A DNA stretch of 36,613 bases from Alphaproteobacteria bacterium. Its GTDB lineage: Bacteria > Pseudomonadota > Alphaproteobacteria > SP197. This document shows, in pieces, positions 24,761 through 33,115 of the stretch (position 1 is the first letter of the stretch; each line of letters opens with the position of its first letter). Location of the stretch: NCBI GenBank assembly GCA_022823765.1, contig JAJEHK010000024.1, forward strand, positions 1 through 36,613, in the 5' to 3' direction. The translations under genes and the position numbers were made by a program. The notes below the pieces were generated by a model, which made no database searches, was not told the origin of the DNA, and saw only the letters and a list, made by a program, of their open reading frames with translations.

Positions 24761-25187
24761 CCTGCATCCATCCTCACCACAATCGAGACCAATGTCGTCG
24801 GTCATGGACCTGTTCCTCGCCGCCCCAGGTGGAGAAGACCAGGAAGACGGCACAGGCTCGACTTTGCCTTCCGATTGATGAAGACGCCGGCAGGATCAGA
24901 GACCCTCATTGCGGAGTGACGTCATGGAATGGAGCCAGATAGCGTCTTGACGGTGCCAATGATACAGTTGCGGAAGTCAGGGCCTTCGGCTCCCGCAGCT
25001 CACGAGCCATACTCTTGTGGGACGCCCGGGGCCATTGAAGGAGTACGGATCCAGCAAAGAAAGGCCGGATAGCAGCAGAGGTTTTTCTGCGCAAATTGAG
25101 ATGATTTTGAATCGGCTTTGCTTTCATTCCGGGCGATCAACATGAATTTTGGTTGTAAACGGGCACGTATGGACAGGAACAGATCAC

Positions 25188-26597
25188 ATGGCGACGGCCT
25201 TTGAAGAAGTTCTGAATATTCGAGGTCAAGGGATCGCGTCCGGCGCCCAGGTCGAGATCAGTGGCTCCGATCCTGTATTCTCCGCACCCTTCAGGATTGG
25301 TGAAACCGCAGCGGCTGTACTCGCCGGCGTTGGGGTTGCAGTATCGGATGTATGGTGCCTCAAGACCGGCCAACCTCAGCATGTTTCGATTGATGTCCGA
25401 TCCGCAGCGGCAACCATGTGCAGCGTGGGCTATCTGCAAAGGCAAGGCGCGAATGGCGGATACGAGCGTCCGACCAGCGCGCAGCTGGCGGCAGCACTCA
25501 GGATCACGGAACCGTGGCTGACCAGGGACGGACGATGGTTCTTGCCACACTTTGTATTGCCAAACTTGAAGGAACGAGTGCTGGGTGTTCTTGGTTGCGA
25601 GGCCACCCCGAAGGCTGTCGAAAAAGCCGTTGCGCAATGGGATGCACTCGATCTCGAAGAGGCTATCGCGGAGGCGCGAGGATGCGGCGCCATGGTTCGA
25701 AGTTGCGAGGAATGGCTTGAGCACCCGCACGGACAATTTCTTGCGGACAAACCCATCGTCGAAATCAAGAAAATCGGGGACAGCGCACCGGAACCCTTCC
25801 CTGATGGCACGCGGCCTCTCAGTGGCATTCGCGTGCTCGATCTCACGCGCATTCTCGCTGGCCCCACTGCGGCACGGACACTTGCAGAGCACGGGGCTGA
25901 TGTGCTCATGGTCGCGGCGGATCATCTGCCTCAAATCACGGAATGTGTGATGGATACCTGCCACGGAAAGCGAAGCTGATTTCTTGATCTGGAGCACATG
26001 GAAGATTCGCGTCAACTCAGGAAGTTAATTCTTGAAGCAGATGTGTTTTCCGAAGGATACCGCGCCGGCGCGCTCGCCCGTCGCGGGTTTGGACCAGAGG
26101 AATTGGCGGAGCTCAGACCCGGTATCATCTATGTTTCCATCAGTTGTTTCGGGGCAGACGGTCCGCTGAGTCATCGTGCCGGGTGGGAGCAGATTGCCCA
26201 ATGTGTTACCGGCATTTGCATGGACTACAGTCCAGATCGGCCTCGAATCATGTATGTGACAGCATGTGACTACATGACCGGGTATCTTGGCGCCTACGGT
26301 GCCTTGCTCGCATTGGTGCGAAGGGCACAGGAAGGGGGCAGCTATCACGTGAATGTCTCGCTTTGTCAGTCCGGCATGTTCCTGGATCGTCAAGGCAGGA
26401 CCGATTTCACCAAATCTGACGTGAATATCACCGATGCCATTGCCGGAGCAGAGCTCGATTCATTGCGAATTGAGACGGAAACGGGGTATGGAAACCTGCG
26501 CCATCTTGGTCCTGTGTTGAAAATGTCCGAGACGCAGCCCTATTGGTCACGTCCGACGCCTTTGCTGGGGGCGGATCGGCCAGAATGGACCAATTGA
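25188..26597 (+). pseudogene. CaiB/BaiF family III CoA-transferase interrupted by one in-frame TGA (25977-25979)
   Basis: ORFs 25149-25979 and 25998-26597 are in the same frame; join reads ...DLTRILAGPTAARTLAEHGADVLMVAADHLPQITECVMDTCHGKRS*FLDLEHMEDSRQLRKLILEADVFSEGYRAGALARRGFGPEELAELRPGIIYVSISCFG..., both halves family-like up to a normal C-terminus. Confidence 0.8.
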
Positions 26598-26795
26598 TTG
26601 GGGTTCTGAATTTCTTGCAATGTCCTGCACATGATTGGACCGCAGTCTCCGATTTTGGATTTCTTCGATATCATTGAACATTTTGAACTGTATGGTTCAA
26701 TGGCCGTTTCTGCTGCCAGCTGCAAGGCATGAAGGACGTGTCGAAACACCCTTGGCTTGTGGCAGCGGAAGAGAGAAGAACGGGGCGCGGATGTA

Positions 26796-27728
26796 CTAGT
26801 CGAACTGTCGGTCCAGGAATTCGGCGATCTCGGTCAGGGAGGTTTCGGCTTCCGGAATGCCCAGGTAGTATTCGAACACGTGCCACATTCCTTCCCATAC
26901 CCGCAACGTTGATTCGACTCCTGCCTCCCGCAGGACGCGATCCAACCGCACACATCCGCTCAACATGATATCGCGCGTGCCCGTTGTCAGCATGACGGGC
27001 GGAAAACCGGCATCGAAGGGTCCATAGATCGGCGAGAGTCCCGGGTCAGCCAGATCAGCGCCGTCAGGAATGAAACAGGACCGAAAGAACTCGGAGTCAG
27101 CGGCCCGTGCAAAGGGATCCCGGTTTGCAAGGCCACTATCCCCGGAATCAACCATGTCCACCGCCGGAGAAAGAAGGGCCAGCGCCCGGGGTTGGGGGCG
27201 ATCTTCCGCCCGTAATCGATGAACGGCCGCGAGGGCCAGATTGCCACCGGCGGATTCGCCGCAAAGGCAGGCACCGGGCGCATCTTCGAGGATCGATGCG
27301 ATGACGTCAGTGCAAGCGTCAAGGGCCGCCGGGTACGGATGTTCCGGAGCCAGAGGATACTCGGGAGCGATCACCTGTGCCCCCGTCTTCGCAGACAAGC
27401 TTGCCGAGATCGGCAGATCCTCAAACGGACTGCCCAGCGTGAAGCCACCGCCGAAGAGATACACGATCTGGCGGTTCGAGCGCGGCTCGGGCGGTTCAAT
27501 CACCATACAGGTGACATCCGATATCACCCGTTCGGACAAGGTCACCCCGGTTGCCCTGATCGCAGCATGGCAGGCTGATGCGCAGGCCGCACGTGACGAC
27601 TCGCGGATTTCCGAAACAGGCCTGCTCATGTCCCGGCCAGACGTCGCCGCCACTTGGTCCGCAAGCGCCCTGGCGGCCTCGCTGATCACGGCTACATCTT
27701 GCGGTTTCCTGGAACGTGGTTCTGTCAT
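26796..27728 (-). CDS. Alpha/beta hydrolase, HSL/acetyl-esterase-like
   Basis: IVYLFGGGFTLGSPFEDLP, VIAPEYPLAPEHPYPAALDAC, CLCGESAGGNLALA (GxSxG), VMLTTGTRDIMLSG, WEGMWHVFEYY. Confidence 0.88.
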   Translation of the reverse strand: MTEPRSRKPQDVAVISEAARALADQVAATSGRDMSRPVSEIRESSRAACASACHAAIRATGVTLSERVISDVTCMVIEPPEPRSNRQIVYLFGGGFTLGSPFEDLPISASLSAKTGAQVIAPEYPLAPEHPYPAALDACTDVIASILEDAPGACLCGESAGGNLALAAVHRLRAEDRPQPRALALLSPAVDMVDSGDSGLANRDPFARAADSEFFRSCFIPDGADLADPGLSPIYGPFDAGFPPVMLTTGTRDIMLSGCVRLDRVLREAGVESTLRVWEGMWHVFEYYLGIPEAETSLTEIAEFLDRQFD

Positions 27729-28086
27729 CCGGAGTTTTCCCGGTATGCGTCGCGCTTCATCATTACGGGACCAGTCGAGGCTTGTTGGAGAATCAGCGAA
27801 TGTCCATCGGCGGAAAGCCGGACCGACTCAATTCGGTCACTATGGCACACTTCGTCGACCCCTTCTCACGGAGCGACCACGGTGTTTCGAATGCGAACGT
27901 GGCTTGACCGTCAGTTTTGTCCCGGCAAGATCACCGGCTCTTGTCAGAAGGGGCACATGGGTGGTACATCTGCCCCGCTCGGCACCAACGTAGGCCATTG
28001 AAATTGCGGGTTCTTTATGTCGCTTTCAGCGGTCCTGCCGGGCTCGCCAGTTCACCCGTTCTTCCGGAGTTTCCCTGAGCGCCATC

Positions 28087-28551
28087 ATGTCCGCCGTCGA
28101 CGTCCGTGAACTTGCCGACATTGCCGCGCTCGAAGGCCTGGCAGCAGATCTTGGAGACATCCTGGGAGCAGGTGATGTCGTGCTTCTCGAAGGCCCCATC
28201 GGTGTCGGCAAAACCCGCTTCGTTAGCGCCTTCGTGGCGGCACTTGGATCGACCGACCAGGTGACGAGTCCGACCTACACGCTGATGCATGTCTACGAAA
28301 CGCCTCGCCTTCTGGTATTGCATCTCGATGCCTATCGCCTGTCGGGGGTGGAGGAGTACCTGGACCTCGGTGCCGGGGACTTCGCCCACGACGCCATCAC
28401 CATGGTGGAATGGGGTGACAGGGTTGCCGGCGCCCACCCCGAACACCTCGGACTCGTTCTCGAATTCGGCCAATCGGGCGACAACTCCCGTCGTTGCACC
28501 ATCAGACGACGCGGCCGTTCCTGGCCGCTGCCCGGCGTCCTCGCCCCGTGA
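28087..28551 (+). CDS. tsaE: tRNA t6A37 biosynthesis ATPase TsaE
   Basis: GDVVLLEGPIGVGKTRFVSAFVAALGSTDQVTSPTYTLMHVYETPRLLVLHLDAYRLSGVEEYLDLGAGDF...VEWGDRV: Walker A and TsaE signatures. Confidence 0.94.
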   Translation: MSAVDVRELADIAALEGLAADLGDILGAGDVVLLEGPIGVGKTRFVSAFVAALGSTDQVTSPTYTLMHVYETPRLLVLHLDAYRLSGVEEYLDLGAGDFAHDAITMVEWGDRVAGAHPEHLGLVLEFGQSGDNSRRCTIRRRGRSWPLPGVLAP

Positions 28552-29189
28552 CCACGATCCTCTGCATCGAGACGGCGGCGCCATCGATCCAGGTGGCGCT
28601 CGGGGAATCCGGCCGGGTGCTCTTCGAGGAGAGCCCAGAAGGCGGAAGGGTGGAGGGACCCGTGTACCTCGGTGACGCTGTGCGCCGCGGCCTTGCCGGG
28701 ACCGGTCTGCAGAAAGGCGATGTTGATGCGGTTGCCGTCGATCTCGGGCCCGGCGGCCTCACTGCGACTCGCGGTGGCGTGACCTTCGCCAACGCGCTGG
28801 CCTGGGGGCTGGGAGTCCCCCTCGTTCCACTCGACTACTTCGATCTCGTCACGGCCGAGACAGGGTCTCCCTCCACGGTGGTCTGCATCAGACCGACAAC
28901 CGCAGGCCAGGGGTTCTTCAGGGAAGGGGAGGGGCCGCTCATGGTCGATGATCTCGCCACACTGGCCCGGCAGTGCCAGGCCCGACTGCCTGACATCGTC
29001 CTGGCCGGCGTCATCACACCTGACGTGACGGAGCTCTTTCCGGGCAGCAGGATCGGTGCCGCCGGGGCCAGTGCCGCCACCCTGGTGCGCTGTGCGGACG
29101 AGGCCTTCGCCGGCGGATGCTGCACACGTGAACCTCTCGAGCCGCTGACGGCGGCCTCCCTTGCGACCGGGGGCGATGATCGTGGTTGA
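28548..29189 (+). CDS. tsaB: tRNA t6A37 biosynthesis protein TsaB (divergent)
   Basis: GTG overlapping the tsaE stop (GTGA): VTTILCIETAAPSIQVALGESGRVLFEE...DAVAVDLGPGGLTATRGGVTFANALAWGLGVPLVPLDYFD. Confidence 0.85.
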   Translation: MTTILCIETAAPSIQVALGESGRVLFEESPEGGRVEGPVYLGDAVRRGLAGTGLQKGDVDAVAVDLGPGGLTATRGGVTFANALAWGLGVPLVPLDYFDLVTAETGSPSTVVCIRPTTAGQGFFREGEGPLMVDDLATLARQCQARLPDIVLAGVITPDVTELFPGSRIGAAGASAATLVRCADEAFAGGCCTREPLEPLTAASLATGGDDRG

Positions 29190-29799
29190 CATCCTTCTCG
29201 CTGGCGGGTGTGACACCGTCGGGAGAGCGCATGGCGTTCTCGGGGCAGGTGGCGTTGTTCTCCTGCCGACTGATACGGTCTACGGACTCGCCGTCAGCCC
29301 CGATCACGATAACGCCATCGATCGCCTGTTCGCGCTCAAGCAGCGCCCCCGGCAGAGAAACCTTCCGGTCATGGTGGATTCGCCGGCCCGCCTCGTTCCG
29401 TTGGGCGTCAGAGTCGGCGAGGAAGCCCGGCGCCTGCTTGAATCGGATCTGATGCCCGGGCCGCTGACAGTGGTCCTGGGATTCGGTCACGAGGGCCCCT
29501 GTTCATGGCTGGAGGGGCGCCATGAAGTGGCCGTCCGCATTCCCGCGGATCCGTTCATGCTGGACCTTCTCCACGCCGCTGGTCCGCTGCTCGTCACCAG
29601 CGCCAATCTTCATGGCCTGCCGACGATGCAGACGGTAGCGGACATCCTTCTTCAACTCGAACACGAGCCGGCCCTGGCGGTTGACGGAGGACGACGCGAG
29701 GGCGTGCCCTCCTCTCTCGTCAACTGTGCCGCGGAACCGCCCGTCATCGAGCGCGAAGGCATCGTCAGCCAGTCCAGGATCATGGAGATCCTGGGGTGA
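29176..29799 (+). CDS. tsaC: L-threonylcarbamoyladenylate synthase (Sua5/YciO/YrdC, TsaC)
   Basis: GGVVLLPTDTVYGLAVSPDHDNAIDRLFALKQRPRQRNLPVMV...PGPLTVVLGF...VRIPADPFMLDLLHAAGPLLVTSANLHG. ATG 29176; 29161 is an alternative. Confidence 0.94.
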   Translation: MIVVDILLAGGCDTVGRAHGVLGAGGVVLLPTDTVYGLAVSPDHDNAIDRLFALKQRPRQRNLPVMVDSPARLVPLGVRVGEEARRLLESDLMPGPLTVVLGFGHEGPCSWLEGRHEVAVRIPADPFMLDLLHAAGPLLVTSANLHGLPTMQTVADILLQLEHEPALAVDGGRREGVPSSLVNCAAEPPVIEREGIVSQSRIMEILG

Positions 29800-30791
29800 G
29801 CCGGGACCTCATCCTGGGGATCGAATCCTCCTGCGACGACACGGCTGTTGCCGTCGTCGACAGGGAGGGTCAGGTGCGGGCGTCCGGAGTGGCGCGACAG
29901 GATGCCATCCACGCCCGCTGGGGTGGTGTGTGGCCTGAGCTTGCGTCGCGCGCCCATGTGCGGGCCATCATTCCGGCCATCGACCAGGCGATGCAGGACG
30001 CAGGAGCATCGCCGGACCGGCTTGCTGCCATCGCGGTGACGCGCGGGCCGGGCCTGATCGGTTCCCTTCTGGTGGGGCTCAATGCGGCGGCGGCACTGGC
30101 CATCGCCTGGGATGTTCCGGTGATCGGGATCAACCATCTCCGGGGCCACCTGCGCAGTGCCGATCTCGAAGATGCCAGAGTGACGTTTCCGGCGACGATT
30201 CTCCTCGTGTCGGGGGGGCACACCTTTCTCGCCCACATGGCGGACCGCCGGAACGTGCGTGTTCTCGGCGCGACGCGTGACGATTCCGTCGGTGAAGCCT
30301 ATGACAAGGTCGCCCGCCTCATGGGCCTGGGATTTCCGGGGGGGCCGCTCATAGACCGCCTGGCGAAGCAGGGCCGGCCCGTGATCGACCTGCCGCGGCC
30401 GATGATCCGCGAGGGCCTGGAGTTCTCCTTTTCGGGGCTGAAGTCGGCCGTTGCCCGCACGCTCGAACGTTCACCGGACACCGATCACGCGGATCTTGCC
30501 GCGTCATTTGTCGATGTCGTCATCGACGTTCTCGTTACCAAGTGCCGGCGCGCCCTCGCTGCCGCTCCTGGCCGTTCCCTGGTGGTCGTCGGAGGCGTCG
30601 CCGCAAGTCCGCAACTGCGCCACAGCATGGGTCAGCTCGCGGTCGAGACCGGCGTCGAACTCTGTCTGCCGCCGTTGAAGTGGTCGACGGACAATGGCGC
30701 CATGATCGCCCTGGCGGGCTGGGACTATCTCGATGCCGGAGTCCGCCCGCTGCCCGCAGCCACACCACGCCTGCCGGTGACCGAGATGTAG
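29796..30791 (+). CDS. tsaD: tRNA t6A37 threonylcarbamoyltransferase TsaD
   Basis: GTG overlapping the tsaC stop (GTGA): LILGIESSCDDTAVAVVD...HARWGGVWPELASRAHVRAIIPAIDQAM, VTRGPGLIGSLLVGLNAA, NHLRGHL (HxxxH), LLVSGGHTFL, GEAYDKVARLMGLGFPGGP, LEFSFSGLKSAV, STDNGAMIALAGW. Confidence 0.95.
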   Translation: MSRDLILGIESSCDDTAVAVVDREGQVRASGVARQDAIHARWGGVWPELASRAHVRAIIPAIDQAMQDAGASPDRLAAIAVTRGPGLIGSLLVGLNAAAALAIAWDVPVIGINHLRGHLRSADLEDARVTFPATILLVSGGHTFLAHMADRRNVRVLGATRDDSVGEAYDKVARLMGLGFPGGPLIDRLAKQGRPVIDLPRPMIREGLEFSFSGLKSAVARTLERSPDTDHADLAASFVDVVIDVLVTKCRRALAAAPGRSLVVVGGVAASPQLRHSMGQLAVETGVELCLPPLKWSTDNGAMIALAGWDYLDAGVRPLPAATPRLPVTEM

Positions 30792-30800
30792 CAGGTCACC

Positions 30801-30817
30801 CGACCTCGGCGAGGTCG
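30801..30817 (+). terminator. GC-rich hairpin after tsaD, possible terminator without U-tract
   Basis: cgacctc-ggc-gaggtcg perfect 7-bp stem 10 bp after the tsaD stop; no T-run follows. Confidence 0.3.
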
Positions 30818-30982
30818 CGTCGTCGCGAAGCTGACTCGTCTCGATGACGAGCCTCTCGGTCCTTCTCTCCGGCCGCCCGAGATCTGCACCCGTCATGAGC
30901 TGCCTTTCGCCGGGCGCACGGTTGGCGGAGAGATATCCAATGCACTAACATTCGAATCGAATCGGTCAACAGGAAGAGGTCA

Positions 30983-31825
30983 ATGGTCGCGGAAGTCAGG
31001 CTTCTGCCGAACGATGCCGGTATCGAGGACATCATCGCTGCGGTTGACGCAGACGGCGTTGCAATCGTGCAGGATTTCGTTGCGTCGGATTGGCTGGAAC
31101 GCTTCAACTGCGAGATCCAGCCCGCCATCGACAAGGCGACGCGTTACGTCTTCGGCAACGAAGCGATCGACCACTTTCTGGGAGACCGGACGGTTCGCCT
31201 GCACGGACTGGTTGCCAAGGCGCCGAGCTTCGCCGAGCTCATGATCGACGCGCGGTTGCTCGCCCTGATGGACCATTACCTGCTGCCGCACTGCTCCAGC
31301 TACCTCTTCAGCGCCGGCGAGCTGATCGAGATCACGGGCGGGGAGACCGCGCAACCCTTCCACATCGACGACGGCTCCTGGCCCGTCTGGCCGCGGCTCG
31401 GCGCAGAGCTCCTGCAGATGAACATCATGCTCGCCGGCACGGATTTCACGGCGACGAACGGCGCAACGCTCGTCGTGCCCGGCAGCCACCTGTGGGAGGA
31501 TGAGCGCGAGCCCGCCGGCGAGGAAGTCGCACAGGCCGTGATGCCGGCTGGTTCCGTCGCCGTCATCCGGGGTGACTGCACGCATGCCGGCGGCGCCAAC
31601 ACCGACGGCTCGAGACGACGCGCCATCTCGTTCTCCTATTGCCTGGGGTGGCTGCGGCCGGTCGAAAACAGTTATCTCAACCTGCCGCTCGATGTCGTGT
31701 CGCGCATGCCCGTCCGCGTCCGCGAACTCCTGGGCTACGAGATTTACGATGGCTCCGGCCGAGAGAATTCCGGCTTCCTGGGTTACTACGAAATGGGAAG
31801 TCCGCGGCAGTTGTTCGAGACGTAG
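30983..31825 (+). CDS. Phytanoyl-CoA dioxygenase (PhyH) family Fe(II)/2OG-dependent oxygenase
   Basis: GVAIVQDFVASDWLERFN, QPFHIDDGSWPVWPRL (HxD), GATLVVPGSHLWEDE, distal CTHAGGANTDGSRRRAISFSYCLGWLRP (His...Arg). RBS aggaagagg. Confidence 0.88.
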   Translation: MVAEVRLLPNDAGIEDIIAAVDADGVAIVQDFVASDWLERFNCEIQPAIDKATRYVFGNEAIDHFLGDRTVRLHGLVAKAPSFAELMIDARLLALMDHYLLPHCSSYLFSAGELIEITGGETAQPFHIDDGSWPVWPRLGAELLQMNIMLAGTDFTATNGATLVVPGSHLWEDEREPAGEEVAQAVMPAGSVAVIRGDCTHAGGANTDGSRRRAISFSYCLGWLRPVENSYLNLPLDVVSRMPVRVRELLGYEIYDGSGRENSGFLGYYEMGSPRQLFET

Positions 31826-31978
31826 GACATTCTGGTTTCACTCGTTGACCTGGCGCAAGAAGCGAAGTCGGTTTCCATTGTGTCTGGTGCAGCCAGCGGG
31901 CCGGGCAGTGCCTCGCGTCCACCTTGAGGTGGCGAGCAAGACAGGGCGGATCAGATCGACGCCGAGAGGAGAGTTTCA

Positions 31979-32803
31979 ATGAACGTTCGTTCGCTGACCG
32001 ACGACGAGTGTCGGACTTTCCGTGAGCAGGGTGTCGCGCACCTGCCCGGCTTCGCTGATTCGGAGGCGGTCGAAAGACTGCTCGAAGCGGCATTGCGCCG
32101 GGCAGAGACGCCGAGCGAGGCAAGTTACGAAATGAGCAAGAGCGGCCGTTTTCTCTCCGATCAGAACCTCTACGAACGCGAGGACGCGTTCCGCGCCTTT
32201 GCCTTCGATACGTCGATCGGAGAACAGGCCGGGAAGGCTCTCGGTGTCGACCGGGTCCGCCTCTATTTCGATCAGATCTTCGTCTGTGCGCCCATGACGA
32301 AGACCGATCACTATTGGCACCAGGACATCACGTACTGGCCGGTCGACGGCGACGAGATTTGCTCGATCTGGCTCAGCCTGACCGATTGCACACCCGGCAG
32401 CAGCGCGCTCAAGTTTGTCAAGGGCACCGATCGCGGTCCGCTTCTTTCTCAATCCGCGTTCGGCGACGGCGATGACGTCACCAAGGCCGTGGCCGATGAC
32501 TCGGAGCGGGCCGAGGCGCCGCCCTACCACTTGTTGACCGACGAGTTCGAGATTCTCGAATGGAACTATGCGGCAGGCGATGCAGCGTTGTTCAACTCAC
32601 GCATCATGCACAGTTCCGGCGGCAACGCCTCGCCCACTGTCAACCGGGTCGCCTATTCGACACGCTGGATCGGTGACAACATGCGCCTGAAGTTCCGGCC
32701 CGGATGGACCGACCCCTACCTCCTGCCTCACGACGACGAGGGTCTCGAGGACGGCGATCTTCTTCTCAGTCGCAAATTCGAGGTAGCCTGGCCAGCAGGT
32801 TGA
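31979..32803 (+). CDS. Phytanoyl-CoA dioxygenase (PhyH) family oxygenase, second copy
   Basis: FREQGVAHLPGFADSEAVERL, DHYWHQDITYWPVDGD (HxD), IWLSLTDCTPGSSALKFVKGTD, AGDAALFNSRIMHSSGGNASPTVNRVAYSTRW (distal His/Arg). Confidence 0.9.
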   Translation: MNVRSLTDDECRTFREQGVAHLPGFADSEAVERLLEAALRRAETPSEASYEMSKSGRFLSDQNLYEREDAFRAFAFDTSIGEQAGKALGVDRVRLYFDQIFVCAPMTKTDHYWHQDITYWPVDGDEICSIWLSLTDCTPGSSALKFVKGTDRGPLLSQSAFGDGDDVTKAVADDSERAEAPPYHLLTDEFEILEWNYAAGDAALFNSRIMHSSGGNASPTVNRVAYSTRWIGDNMRLKFRPGWTDPYLLPHDDEGLEDGDLLLSRKFEVAWPAG

Positions 32804-33115
32804 CGCGGACGCCCGGCTGGAAGAGCCGGACGGTCGGAATCAGAAGCCCGCTGAACGAGCGCATTGGCCGACACATACTCGGCATGTCGGAACGGGTTGC
32901 CGGAGCGGATATGACTGAGGACGGAACCCTTGAATCTCCACGGCATCTTCCACCCGCAGGCACGCGCCATGGGCATCGAGGCGAATGAGCCTGTCGAGGA
33001 GAACCTTCTCGCGGAAATTCGCGGAGGATGCTATCTCATGGGATGAGATCATGGCTCGCGAAGTGATGTCGGAGTGGAGGGCGTCACCGCTGGAGGAGTC
33101 TGCCGGACAACGTTC

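Noticed and set aside
25977-25979. TGA as selenocysteine codon in the CoA-transferase
   Set aside because: No known Sec in this family, position follows the conserved GKRS and is normally a small residue, and no obvious SECIS hairpin was recognised; nonsense mutation or error is simpler.
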